This document shows, one piece after another, positions 25,461 to 33,387 of a stretch of DNA of 64,000 nucleotides. A model generated the notes under the pieces. That model saw only the letters and a program-made list of their open reading frames with translations. It did no database searches and was not told where the DNA came from. Where the stretch lies: positions 1-64,000 of the forward strand of contig DASXZJ010000061.1 of NCBI GenBank assembly GCA_036502025.1, given 5' to 3'. Source of the DNA: Bog-473 sp036502025. GTDB lineage: Bacteria > Actinomycetota > Acidimicrobiia > Acidimicrobiales > RAAP-2. The stretch's first letter is position 1; each line of letters begins with the position of its first letter. The translations under genes and the position numbers were made by a program.

Positions 25461-26284
25461 TGGTCGGCGCCTTCGCGATCGTGCACGACTGTCTGCGCAA
25501 AGACCAACCGGTCGCGCTCGTCACGGTGATCCAGCTCGAATCCGAGGACCACTCAGACGAGGGGCGGTCCGCACTCGGCGCCAAGCTGGTGGTGCGTCCC
25601 GACACCGAGCCTGTGGGTTCTGTCGGGGACGCCGAACTCGACCGCGTCGTCACCCGGGACGCGCACGGCGCCCTCGACGCCGGTCACAGCGTGGTCCGGC
25701 ACTACGGCCAGCGCGGCGAGCCCCTGCAGACCGACGTCACCGTCTTCATCGAGGTGTTCGCACCCCCTCGCCGCATGCTGATCTTCGGGGCAGTGGACTT
25801 CACTGCCGCGCTGGTGCGGGTCGCCAAATTCCTGGGCTTCCACGTCACGGTCTGTGATGCCCGACCGGTGTTCGCCACCACGGCCCGCTTCCCCGAGGCC
25901 GACGAGGTCGTGGCCGACTGGCCACACCGCCACCTGACCAAGGTGGCGGACCAACTCGGCTCGTCGGACGCGATCTGTGTGCTGACCCACGATCACAAGT
26001 TCGACATACCAGCCCTGGTGGCGGCGTTGAACACCAAGGCGGGCTACGTCGGTGCCATGGGCTCCCGCCGGACCCATGAGACCCGGGTGGAGCTGCTGCG
26101 GGCCGAGGGAGTGGGCCCTGAGGGAATCAAGCAAATCATGGCCCCCATCGGTATCGACATTGGGGCGCGCACACCGGAGGAAACGGCCGTCTCGATCTGC
26201 GCCGAGATCATCTCACGTCGGGCCGGAGTGACGACCGCCTCGCTCCGGGATTCTTCGGGACCCATCCACCGGGTCGCCTCATGA
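25460..26284 (+). CDS. XdhC C-terminal Rossmann-domain protein (molybdenum enzyme maturation)
   Basis: A 274-residue protein. It begins with a short segment of XdhC-type sequence (QPVALVTVIQ...) and then the Rossmann domain PPRRMLIFGAVDFTAALVRVAKFLGFHVTVCDAR, with the strongly conserved VLTHDHKFDIPAL and GYVGAMGSRRTHETR, and IGIDIGARTPEETAVSICAEI at the end. With the preceding 103-residue protein it makes a complete XdhC function, inserting cofactor into the exported hydroxylase (inference from context). Stop and moaE start overlap by ATGA. Confidence 0.9.
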   Translation: MVGAFAIVHDCLRKDQPVALVTVIQLESEDHSDEGRSALGAKLVVRPDTEPVGSVGDAELDRVVTRDAHGALDAGHSVVRHYGQRGEPLQTDVTVFIEVFAPPRRMLIFGAVDFTAALVRVAKFLGFHVTVCDARPVFATTARFPEADEVVADWPHRHLTKVADQLGSSDAICVLTHDHKFDIPALVAALNTKAGYVGAMGSRRTHETRVELLRAEGVGPEGIKQIMAPIGIDIGARTPEETAVSICAEIISRRAGVTTASLRDSSGPIHRVAS

Positions 26285-26775
26285 CAGCGGCCCGACTAGG
26301 TCCGCCGCGCGACGGCGACTGGATCGACGTCAGCGAAGATGCGCTTCCGGTCGATGACGCGTGGAAGTGGGCGAGCCTCCCCAGCTGCGGAGGCATCGTT
26401 ACGTTCTGTGGGACCGTGCGCGATCACTCGGACGGTCGTCCCGGCGTGACCAGCCTCGAGTACGAGGCGTACGTCGAGCAGGTCGTACCCCGCCTCGCCA
26501 GCGTGGCCAGCTCCGCTCGGGCGCGGTGGCCCGAGATCGGCCGGTTGGTACTACTCCACCGGGTCGGTCACCTCGTCGTGGGCGAGGTGTCGGTGGTGGT
26601 GGCCGCGTCGACGCCCCACCGGAGGGAAGGGTTCGACGCGGCACTGTTCTGCATCGACACTCTCAAGCACACGGTGCCGATCTGGAAGCGTGAGACATGG
26701 GAGGGGGGCGCGGATTGGAGCGTCTGCCCGCCCGACGTCGAGGCACCCTCGTCCCCCGCCGAGAGCCACCGATGA
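26281..26775 (+). CDS. moaE: Molybdopterin synthase catalytic subunit MoaE
   Basis: A 164-residue MoaE. Typical segments are GGIVTFCGTVRDHSDGR, VTSLEYEAYVEQVVPRLAS, LLHRVGHLVVGEVSVVVAASTPHR and LKHTVPIWKRETWEGG; the conserved Lys of KxExW-type VPIWKRE is the catalytic residue. It transfers sulfur from MoaD to precursor Z. The start ATG overlaps the XdhC stop; the stop TGA lies in an 8-bp tandem repeat that leads into moeA. It has about 20 extra residues at each end compared with the core family. Confidence 0.95.
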   Translation: MTAARLGPPRDGDWIDVSEDALPVDDAWKWASLPSCGGIVTFCGTVRDHSDGRPGVTSLEYEAYVEQVVPRLASVASSARARWPEIGRLVLLHRVGHLVVGEVSVVVAASTPHRREGFDAALFCIDTLKHTVPIWKRETWEGGADWSVCPPDVEAPSSPAESHR

Positions 26776-26794
26776 TCCGATGATCCGATGATCC
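26771..26794. repeat. 8-bp tandem repeat (GATGATCC x3) across the moaE-moeA junction
   Basis: Three perfect copies. Each contains an ATG (26772, 26780, 26788). The first two ATGs open four-codon frames ATG ATC CGA TGA whose stop overlaps the next ATG; the third is the moeA start. The moaE stop TGA also overlaps the first ATG. Confidence 0.9.
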
Positions 26795-28071
26795 GACTCG
26801 AGGAGGCCCAGCAGTTCGTGCTCGACCGGTGCCGTCCTCTGCCACCGGTCGACCTAGCGCTCGAGGTGGCACTGGGCTGCGTCGTGAGCGCCCCAGTGGT
26901 CGCCACCGAAGCCGTCCCCCCCTTTGCCAACTCATCCATGGACGGCTACGCCGTACGCTCGGCCGACACGGGCGACCCGCCCGTCACCCTTAGCGTCATC
27001 GGATCGATCATGGCCGGACACCCCTTTGACCGGGCGGTCGGCCCGGGCCAGGCGGCTCGCATCATGACCGGCGCCCCCGTGCCCCGGGGAGCGGACGCCG
27101 TGTGCATGATCGAGGAGACCGAGACCACGGCCGACGGGCTGCGAGTCACGGTCCGGCGTGCGCTGGCGGCCGGTGACTTCGTTCGCCCCCCGGGGCGCGA
27201 CGTGGCCGTCGGGCAGGTGATCTGTCCGGCCGGAGCCGTGCTCACTCCGGCCCGCCTGGGCGTCCTGGCCCATCAGGGAGCGGCGACGGTCTCAGCTCAC
27301 CCGCGCCCCAAGGTCGGCGTGCTCTCGACCGGGGACGAACTCTTCGTCGGAGCGGGTCCACTCCCTCCGGGCGCCATCCGCGACGCCAATCGCCCCACGC
27401 TGCTGGCCCTGGCCCGCCAGGGTGGTTGGGAGAGCGTCGATCTCGGCGTGGTGAAGGATGACGAGGCCGCGCTGGTCGACGTCCTCACGGAGGGGGCCGC
27501 CACCTGCGATGCCCTCATCACCAGCGGCGGCGTCAGCGTCGGAGACCTCGACCTCGTGCGGGTCGTGTTGGAGAAGCTGTGTGCCGGTTCGATGCGCTGG
27601 ATGCAGGTCGCCATCCGGCCGGCCAAGCCGTTCGCGTTCGGCGTGTTGGCGGACTCGGGGACTCCCGTGTTCGGATTGCCCGGCAACCCCGTGTCGGCCA
27701 TGGTCAGCTTCGAGCTCTTCGTGCGACCCGCGCTGCGCCTCATGGGAGGGCGCCTCCGGCTGCATAGGCCGGTAGCGAAGGCCAGGGCCGAAGTGGACAT
27801 GGGACGGACGGCCGACGGCAAGCTGCACCTGGTAAGGGCTCTGGTCTCGCTCGACCCCCAAGGCGGATGGCGGGTCCATCCGACCGCGGGTCAGGAGTCC
27901 CACCAGCTGCATTCGATGGCCGAGGCCAACGCACTCGCCCTCCTGCCTGACGGCCCGGGCGCGAGCGCCGGCGATCTGGTCGACGTCCTGGTGCTCGATT
28001 CCGACACCGACACCGACACCGCGGCCGACGGGGCGGGGGTCGATCATGTCGACGGAAACTCCTCCTCGTGA
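26788..28071 (+). CDS. moeA: Molybdopterin molybdenumtransferase MoeA
   Basis: A 427-residue MoeA with domains in usual order: PPFANSSMDGYAVRSADT (substrate loop), IMTGAPVPRGADAVCMIEET, KVGVLSTGDEL, LITSGGVSVGDLDLVR and GLPGNPVSAMVSFELFVRPAL. It ligates molybdate to adenylylated molybdopterin. ATG 26788 gives MIRLEEAQQFVLDRC, the usual start, and is the third ATG in an 8-bp repeat. The C-terminus has an unusual Asp-Thr repeat (from CGACAC hexamers near 28001-28020) and a Ser tail. Its stop overlaps the moaA GTG (GTGA). Confidence 0.95.
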   Translation: MIRLEEAQQFVLDRCRPLPPVDLALEVALGCVVSAPVVATEAVPPFANSSMDGYAVRSADTGDPPVTLSVIGSIMAGHPFDRAVGPGQAARIMTGAPVPRGADAVCMIEETETTADGLRVTVRRALAAGDFVRPPGRDVAVGQVICPAGAVLTPARLGVLAHQGAATVSAHPRPKVGVLSTGDELFVGAGPLPPGAIRDANRPTLLALARQGGWESVDLGVVKDDEAALVDVLTEGAATCDALITSGGVSVGDLDLVRVVLEKLCAGSMRWMQVAIRPAKPFAFGVLADSGTPVFGLPGNPVSAMVSFELFVRPALRLMGGRLRLHRPVAKARAEVDMGRTADGKLHLVRALVSLDPQGGWRVHPTAGQESHQLHSMAEANALALLPDGPGASAGDLVDVLVLDSDTDTDTAADGAGVDHVDGNSSS

Positions 28072-29159
28072 CGGCTCCGGTCGGCGTGCCGGTATCGGTA
28101 CGGCCGCATCGTCCGACTGACAACGGGAACGGCAACGGCAACGGCAACGCCGTCGGCGCGGTCATGCCCCTCGACGGCCCGCTGGTCGACCGCTACGGGC
28201 GGGTGCACAGCGACCTGCGCATCTCGGTCACCGATCGGTGCAACCTGCGCTGTACGTATTGCATGCCGGAGGAGGGGATGACCTTCCTACACCGGGACGA
28301 CCTCCTCACCTTCGACGAGATATCCCGAGTGGCCAAGGTGGCCTGGAACCTCGGGATCACGGCCCTCCGGCTCACCGGAGGCGAGCCGCTGGTGCGCCAG
28401 GGATTGCCGTCGCTCATCGAACGGCTTGCCGAGATCGGCTTCGAGGATCTGGCCATGACCACCAACGGCACCGGCCTGGCCCGGTCGGCCCAGAGGCTGG
28501 CCCGGGCCGGGCTGCGGCGGGTCAATGTGAGCTGCGACTCGCTGCAGCCTGAGCGTTTTGCCACCATCCGCCGGCGGGGCATCCTGGCCGTCGTCCTCGA
28601 TGCGATGACCGCGGCCGAAGCAGCAGGCTTGACGCCACTGAAGGTCAACGTGGTCCTCCGGCACGGACAGAACGACGACGAGGTGCTCGACTTCGCCTCG
28701 TTCGCCCGGACCACCGGACGCATCGTGCGCTTCATCGAGTTCATGCCGCTCGATGCACAGGGAGAGTGGGATCGCGCGCAGCTGGTGCCAGGGAGTGAGG
28801 TCTTCGAGCGGATCTCGGCTGTGTGGCCCCTCGAGCCGCTCTCCGATCCAACCGGTGCGGCGCCCGCCGAGCGATTCCGCTTCGCCGATGGCCGGGGGGA
28901 GATCGGCCTGATCTCTAGTGTCACCCAACCGTTCTGTGGAACCTGCAACCGCCTCCGCCTGACCGCAGAGGGGTCGCTGCGCAACTGCCTCTTCTCCGAC
29001 GACGAGCTCTCCGTGCGCCGCGTTCTGCGTGACGGTGGTTCCGACTCCGACGTCGCGCTGATGTTCCGTGAGGCCGTGTGGGCGAAATTCCCCGGTCACG
29101 GGATCAACGAACCGGGTTTTCTACGTCCGGCCCGCTCCATGTCCATGATCGGGGGCTAA
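28068..29159 (+). CDS. moaA: GTP 3',8-cyclase MoaA
   Basis: A radical-SAM enzyme of up to 363 residues. The N-terminal cluster motif is DRCNLRCTYCMPEEG and the C-terminal cluster is CGTCNRLRLTAEGSLRNC; LRLTGGEPLVR and NVSCDSLQPERF match the family. It forms the cyclic pyranopterin precursor from GTP. GTG 28068 overlaps the moeA stop and adds about 32 residues containing Asn-Gly repeats coded by GGCAAC hexamers; ATG 28164 gives MPLDGPLVDRYGRVHSDLR, the usual start point, but has no ribosome site. Overlap with moeA favours the GTG, family length the ATG. Confidence 0.95.
   Translation: MTAPVGVPVSVRPHRPTDNGNGNGNGNAVGAVMPLDGPLVDRYGRVHSDLRISVTDRCNLRCTYCMPEEGMTFLHRDDLLTFDEISRVAKVAWNLGITALRLTGGEPLVRQGLPSLIERLAEIGFEDLAMTTNGTGLARSAQRLARAGLRRVNVSCDSLQPERFATIRRRGILAVVLDAMTAAEAAGLTPLKVNVVLRHGQNDDEVLDFASFARTTGRIVRFIEFMPLDAQGEWDRAQLVPGSEVFERISAVWPLEPLSDPTGAAPAERFRFADGRGEIGLISSVTQPFCGTCNRLRLTAEGSLRNCLFSDDELSVRRVLRDGGSDSDVALMFREAVWAKFPGHGINEPGFLRPARSMSMIGG
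28131..28148 (+). repeat. Hexanucleotide repeat (GGCAAC x3) coding Asn-Gly repeats in the MoaA N-terminal extension
   Basis: Three exact units with a variant before them. A second set of hexamers (CGACAC type) lies about 120 bases upstream at the 3' end of moeA. Both are in frame and change only tail lengths. Confidence 0.8.
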
Positions 29160-29161
29160 CG

Positions 29162-29398
29162 ATGGCGCGCCTGCGGCTCTTCGGACCAGCACGCGAGGCG
29201 GCCGGTGTCTCCTGCGTGACGCTGCCCGGGCACCGCGTCTCGGGCATCGTCGCCGCCGCGGAGGCACAATTCGGGGAGCGCTTCGCCCAGATCGTGGCCA
29301 CCTCGAATATCTGGGTCAACGGGGACGCGGCCGAGCCCGACACCGAGGTGAGCGACGACGACGAGGTGGCCGTCATCCCACCGGTCTCGGGGGGATGA
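29162..29398 (+). CDS. moaD: Molybdopterin synthase sulfur carrier subunit MoaD
   Basis: A 78-residue ubiquitin-like protein: MARLRLFGPAREAAG, SGIVAAAEAQFGERFAQIV, ISxTEVSDDDEVAVIPPVSGG type ending with the C-terminal Gly-Gly needed for thiocarboxylation. It hands sulfur to MoaE. Starts two bases after moaA stop; its stop overlaps the moaC ATG. The enzyme that activates it (MoeB/MoeZ) is not in the window. Confidence 0.93.
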   Translation: MARLRLFGPAREAAGVSCVTLPGHRVSGIVAAAEAQFGERFAQIVATSNIWVNGDAAEPDTEVSDDDEVAVIPPVSGG

Positions 29399-29994
29399 GC
29401 GTTCCGGTGGCCCGACCCGACGGCGGTGGTGCCGGTAGTGGGAGCAGGAAGGGGAACGAGTCGACTGGTCGGGGCCTGACGCACCTTGATGAGCACGGTC
29501 GAGCACGCATGGTGGACGTCACGACCAAGCCGCTCACCAATCGGGTGGCCGTCGCCCGTTGCGTCGTTCGCACCGTGGCCGACGCCGCGGCCGTCTTGGC
29601 TGAGGGAGCCGACGGCATGGACCTGGTGGAAGCGGCTCGAGTCGCTGGAATGCAGGCGGCCAAGCAGACCTCCTCGCTCATCCCCCTCTGCCACCCGATC
29701 AGGATCGACCGGGTGACCGTCGACGTCGGCGTGCACGCGCATCGAATTGAGGTCACCGCCACCACCGAAATCGTGGAGCGGACCGGTGTGGAGATGGAGG
29801 CGCTCACCGCGTGCGCGTTTGCCGCCGTCACCTTGGTCAAGGCCTTCTCGGAGGTCGATCCGGAGGCGTCCATTGAGGACCTGACCCTTTGGCACAAGTC
29901 GGGTGGGCGTTCGGGGGACTGGCACCGCGAGGGTTCGGACGGCCGGTTGACCCAGCGCGCGGCCGGCACGGCCGCGTCGGATCCCGGCGCGTGA
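29395..29994 (+). CDS. moaC: Cyclic pyranopterin monophosphate synthase MoaC
   Basis: A 199-residue protein. The MoaC core runs from LTHLDEHGRARMVDVTTKP through KQTSSLIPLCHPIRIDRV to GVEMEALTACAFAAVTLVKAF; the histidine and lysine-bearing catalytic loops are intact. It converts the MoaA product to precursor Z. An extra 25 Gly/Ser-rich residues precede the core and 25 variable residues follow. The start overlaps the moaD stop (ATGA 29395-29398). It ends the rightward cofactor operon, followed by a small terminator-like hairpin. Confidence 0.95.
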   Translation: MSVPVARPDGGGAGSGSRKGNESTGRGLTHLDEHGRARMVDVTTKPLTNRVAVARCVVRTVADAAAVLAEGADGMDLVEAARVAGMQAAKQTSSLIPLCHPIRIDRVTVDVGVHAHRIEVTATTEIVERTGVEMEALTACAFAAVTLVKAFSEVDPEASIEDLTLWHKSGGRSGDWHREGSDGRLTQRAAGTAASDPGA

Positions 29995-30005
29995 GCGACG
30001 CCCCC

Positions 30006-30030
30006 GGGGCGGGTCACGGAAGCCCCTTTT
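30006..30030 (+). terminator. Possible intrinsic terminator after moaC
   Basis: GGGGC at 30006-30010 pairs with GCCCC at 30022-30026 and is followed by TTTT. The stem is short (5 bp), so termination may be weak. Confidence 0.45.
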
Positions 30031-30089
30031 AGCCTCCACACCTGGGCCGGTGGTCGCAAACCCTCTAGCAGCATTTGCCAGGTCACCGA

Positions 30090-30122
30090 GCCATATTTAG
30101 CTATATCTCTCCCTAATATGGC
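30090..30122. promoter_or_regulatory. AT-rich inverted repeat upstream of modA (candidate molybdate-responsive operator)
   Basis: GCCATATT (30090-30097) is mirrored by AATATGGC (30115-30122) in an unusually AT-rich patch between moaC and modA; with TAG/CTA the arms extend with a one-base bulge. It contains CTATAT, faintly like ModE sites. A regulator with a TOBE molybdate-binding domain is coded at the other end of the mod genes. Confidence 0.55.
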
Positions 30123-30137
30123 CAGAAAGAAGCGCAA

Positions 30138-31076
30138 ATGCGCCTCCCTTGTTACGTTGTCGCCATGGCACCGACCCGAAACTTGCCGAGCGGTCACCTT
30201 CATTCCCACCGTCGTCTCGTTGGCCTCGCCGCGCTGCTGGCGCTGGCCGCACCGACCGTCCTCGCCTTGGTCCCGCCGGCCGCGGCGTCCGCCACGCACT
30301 CGGGCCCCGTCGACGTCCTCTCGGCCGGGTCGTTGCAGGATCTGATGCAGGAGCAGGTGGGACCCGCCTTCACCAAGGCCACCGGGTACACGCTGGTCAA
30401 CACCTCCATGGGATCGACCGCCCTCGCCAGCGGCATCCAGGGAGGGACCCTGCGGGGCGACGTCTTCATCAGCGCCTCGCCCGCGGTCAACACCACCCTC
30501 GAAGGAGCGTCCAACGGGAGCTGGGTGTCCTGGTACGCCGAGTTCGCGTCGTCGCCGCTCGTGCTGGGGTACAACCCGAGCAGCAAGTTCGCCCAGGCCC
30601 TCGAGCGCCAGCCCTGGTACCGCGTCGTCAGCCAGCCGGGCTTCCTGCTCGGACGGACCGATCCGGCCACCGACCCCAAGGGCGTGCTCGCCGTCACGGC
30701 GCTCGACCAGATGGCCCAGAAGCACAACCGGCCCGCCCTCACGACGATCGCCACCTCGACATCCAACGTCTTCCCCGAGCAGTCCCTCGTCGGCCAGCTC
30801 CAGGCCGGTCAGCTCGATGCCGGCTTCTTCTACGGCGTCGAAGCAGCCGCGGCGAGTCTCAAGACGGTCCCCCTCACCGGGACGAAGTTGGCGGGTGACT
30901 ACACCATCACCATCCTCGACCAGGCGCCCCACCGCGCGGCGGCGCGCGCCTTCGTGGCGTACTTGTTGAGCAAGCCCGGGGAGAAGCTCCTCAAGAAGAA
31001 CGGGATCGTGCCGTTCACGCCCCCGAAGGTCACCGGAAAGGCATCGGTACCCAGGAGCCTGAAGGCAATACTGTAA
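30138..31076 (+). CDS. modA: Molybdate/tungstate ABC transporter substrate-binding protein (ModA-like)
   Basis: About 312 residues. A basic N-terminus and hydrophobic stretch (LVGLAALLALAAPTVLALV) ending near AAASA form a signal peptide. The mature protein starts VDVLSAGSLQDLMQEQVGPAF, the binding-protein opening used for oxyanions, with DVFISASPAVNTTL, LGRTDPATDPKG and QLDAGFFYGVEAAAASL. It captures molybdate or tungstate outside the cell for the fused permease-ATPase that starts two bases later. ATG 30138 has an AGAAAGAAG just before; ATG 30165 is an alternative. Position next to cofactor genes supports molybdate over sulfate. Confidence 0.88.
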   Translation: MRLPCYVVAMAPTRNLPSGHLHSHRRLVGLAALLALAAPTVLALVPPAAASATHSGPVDVLSAGSLQDLMQEQVGPAFTKATGYTLVNTSMGSTALASGIQGGTLRGDVFISASPAVNTTLEGASNGSWVSWYAEFASSPLVLGYNPSSKFAQALERQPWYRVVSQPGFLLGRTDPATDPKGVLAVTALDQMAQKHNRPALTTIATSTSNVFPEQSLVGQLQAGQLDAGFFYGVEAAAASLKTVPLTGTKLAGDYTITILDQAPHRAAARAFVAYLLSKPGEKLLKKNGIVPFTPPKVTGKASVPRSLKAIL

Positions 31077-31078
31077 CG

Positions 31079-32923
31079 ATGATGAGGGGGGTGACACGGA
31101 GCCCCCTGGCCGCCCTGGGCGGCTTGATCGTCGTCTACCTGGCCGTACCACTCGTCGCCTTTGTCGTCCGCCTCATCGGCACCGATAGCCGCGGCTTCCA
31201 CTCCCCCGGCCTGTTCCCGTCACTCTTCGTCTCGCTCGAGAGCGCCACCATCGCGCTCGGCGTGATCACCCTCTTCGGCGTGCCCCTGGCCTATCTGCTG
31301 GCCCGTTCCAAGGGCCCGGTGGCCTCGGTGGTCGGGCTGGTGGTGCAGTTGCCCCTGGCCCTTCCGCCTCTCATGAGCGGGATCTTGCTCATCTACCTGG
31401 TGGGCCCGTACACCTTCCTCGGTCGCCTCTTCGGCGGGCATCTCACGAGTTCGCTCACCGGCATCGTGCTGGCCCAGACGTTCTGCGCCGCCCCCTTCTT
31501 GATCGTGGCCGCCCGCTCCGCCTTCGGCACCGTCGATCCCGCGCTTCTCGATGTGGCGACGACCCTCGGACACTCCGAGCTCTCGCGGTTCCGACAGGTC
31601 GCGTTGCCACTCGCCGCTCCGGGCCTCCGGGCCGGGATGCTGCTGGCCTGGCTGCGCGCCTTCGGGGAGTACGGCGCCGTGATCGTGCTGGCCTATCACC
31701 CGTTCTCGCTCCCCGTCTACACCTACAACCAGTTCAGCGGCGTCGGACTGCCCACCACGCTGGCGCCCACCGCGCTGGCCCTCGGCGTCGCGGTGATCGC
31801 CGTCGGGATCAGTCGCTTCCGAGCCGGGCCGAGGAGCGGTGGAACACTCAGCCTGCCCGAACCGAGCGAGCCGGTCGTCGCCACGCCGACGCCGGTCAGC
31901 TTCGCCATCGACTACCGCCTCGGGACCTTCCACCTCGCCCTGGCCCACGAGTCCCGCGGCAGCCACCTGGCCATCCTCGGGCCGTCGGGCTCGGGCAAGT
32001 CTGCCCTCCTGCGCAGCCTGGCCGGGCTCTACGGCGCCGCGCCGGGGCCGGTGAGATACGGCGATCGCCCGGTCACCGCCGTGGCCGTCGAGCAGCGCCA
32101 GGTGGGCTACGTCGCCCAGGGTTTCGCCCTCTTCCCCCATCTCTGCGTGTGGCGCCAACTGCTGTTCGCCTCGGGCGCCACGCCGAGCGTGGCCGCCTAC
32201 TGGCTCGCGCACCTCGGCCTCGAGGGGTTGGAGAACCGCTACCCGTCCCAACTCTCGGGCGGCCAGCAGCAACGGGTCGGCCTGGCCCAGGCGCTCTGCC
32301 GCTCCCCCGGGCTCCTCCTCCTCGACGAGCCGTTCTCCGCGCTCGACGCGCCCGTCCGTCGGGAGCTCCGGCGTGAGGTCCGCCGCCTGCAACAGGAGAC
32401 CGGCCTGGCGACTGTTCTCGTCACTCATGATCCCGAGGAGGCGGCTTTCCTCGCCGACGAGATCATCGTCCTCTCGGAGGGACACGCCCTACAGGCCGGA
32501 CCGACGCCGCAGATCTTCCGCCGGCCGGCCTCGCCCGAAGTGGCCCGCCTGATCGGGATGGCCAATCTGCACCGGGCCGTCGTCGTCGCGCCGGACCGCA
32601 TCGACGCCGGCGGTGCGCTCATCGCCGTTGACCCGTCCGGGATCCCACCGGGCACGGCGGTGCTGTGGAGCATTCGACCCGAGCGCGTCCTGCTACGACC
32701 CGCCGGGGCCTTGGCCGGCGTCTTCCACGACGTCGCCGACGTCGGCGCGGCGGTGGACCTCCTGATTGCGCTCAGTCCAGCGGTCGAGATCCAGGCCCGA
32801 AGCACCGATCAGGTCGATTTCGGCTCTCAGGTAGGCGATGAATGCCGACTGGACTTACCACCCGACGCGATCACGCTGTGGCCCGAGGTGACGGGGACCG
32901 GGATGCACCCGGCCTCGATGTAG
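31079..32923 (+). CDS. modBC: Fused molybdate ABC transporter permease-ATPase (ModB-ModC)
   Basis: A 614-residue fusion. Residues about 1-245 are a permease with five or six membrane helices and the EAA coupling loop (LGHSELSRFRQVALPLAAPGLRAG, 163-186). A linker of about 30 residues leads to the ATPase: Walker A GPSGSGKS at 301-308, signature LSGGQQQRV at 392-400, Walker B LLLLDEP at 412-418, and VTHD. The last 110 residues hold a TOBE-like domain. It imports molybdate with the ModA protein. Usually these are two genes; the single chain fixes the stoichiometry. No stop or frameshift occurs in the linker. Confidence 0.92.
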   Translation: MMRGVTRSPLAALGGLIVVYLAVPLVAFVVRLIGTDSRGFHSPGLFPSLFVSLESATIALGVITLFGVPLAYLLARSKGPVASVVGLVVQLPLALPPLMSGILLIYLVGPYTFLGRLFGGHLTSSLTGIVLAQTFCAAPFLIVAARSAFGTVDPALLDVATTLGHSELSRFRQVALPLAAPGLRAGMLLAWLRAFGEYGAVIVLAYHPFSLPVYTYNQFSGVGLPTTLAPTALALGVAVIAVGISRFRAGPRSGGTLSLPEPSEPVVATPTPVSFAIDYRLGTFHLALAHESRGSHLAILGPSGSGKSALLRSLAGLYGAAPGPVRYGDRPVTAVAVEQRQVGYVAQGFALFPHLCVWRQLLFASGATPSVAAYWLAHLGLEGLENRYPSQLSGGQQQRVGLAQALCRSPGLLLLDEPFSALDAPVRRELRREVRRLQQETGLATVLVTHDPEEAAFLADEIIVLSEGHALQAGPTPQIFRRPASPEVARLIGMANLHRAVVVAPDRIDAGGALIAVDPSGIPPGTAVLWSIRPERVLLRPAGALAGVFHDVADVGAAVDLLIALSPAVEIQARSTDQVDFGSQVGDECRLDLPPDAITLWPEVTGTGMHPASM

Positions 32924-32927
32924 CCGA

Positions 32928-33329
32928 TCAGGCGTCTCTGGGGAGCTCCACCCCGACGTTGGTGGCCTTCACCACGGCGTCGGCCAGCATCCCCGGGGCC
33001 AGCTCGAGCTCGTCGGCGGCCTCGCGCGTGATCAACGCCACGAAGCGGTGCGGGCCCGACTGTATTTCGACCTGGGCCGCGACTCCGTCCTTGCGCACGT
33101 CGGTCACGATCCCGCTGAACCGGTTGCGGGCCGACTGCCCGCGTGGCTTCTGGCGACCCTGCTCTCCCGCCAACTCGGTGGCCAACCGGGCCAGATCGAC
33201 CCCATCGACGTGCCGCCTCCCGCCCGCTCGAAGCGACGTCTTGACGCGGCCGGCGTCGGCCCACCGGCGCATGGTGTCCGAGCTCACTCCGAGGAGTTCA
33301 GCCGCCTGGCCAATCCGATACTCGGTCAC
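32928..33329 (-). CDS. Helix-turn-helix regulator with TOBE (molybdate-binding) domain
   Basis: A 133-residue protein. Residues 1-60 form a MerR/excisionase-type helix-turn-helix (YRIGQAAELLGVSSDTMRRWADAGRVKTSLRAGGRRH). Residues about 68-130 form a TOBE/Mop domain (SARNRFSGIVTDVRKDGVAAQVEIQSGPHRFVALITREAADEL), the molybdate pocket of ModE. It is the probable molybdate-responsive regulator of the mod genes, convergent with modBC four bases away (inference). Start GTG 33329. This HTH-TOBE layout replaces classical ModE in many actinobacteria. Confidence 0.88.
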   Translation of the reverse strand: MTEYRIGQAAELLGVSSDTMRRWADAGRVKTSLRAGGRRHVDGVDLARLATELAGEQGRQKPRGQSARNRFSGIVTDVRKDGVAAQVEIQSGPHRFVALITREAADELELAPGMLADAVVKATNVGVELPRDA

Positions 33330-33387
33330 GGCCCCAAGGTAGCAACGGCCCGCCGGTTCGGGAGCCCGGGCCCTTGAGGCGACCTGA

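Noticed and set aside
31088..31101. TGACACGGAGCCCC at the start of modBC
   Set aside because: Only one half-site; the second half does not fit.
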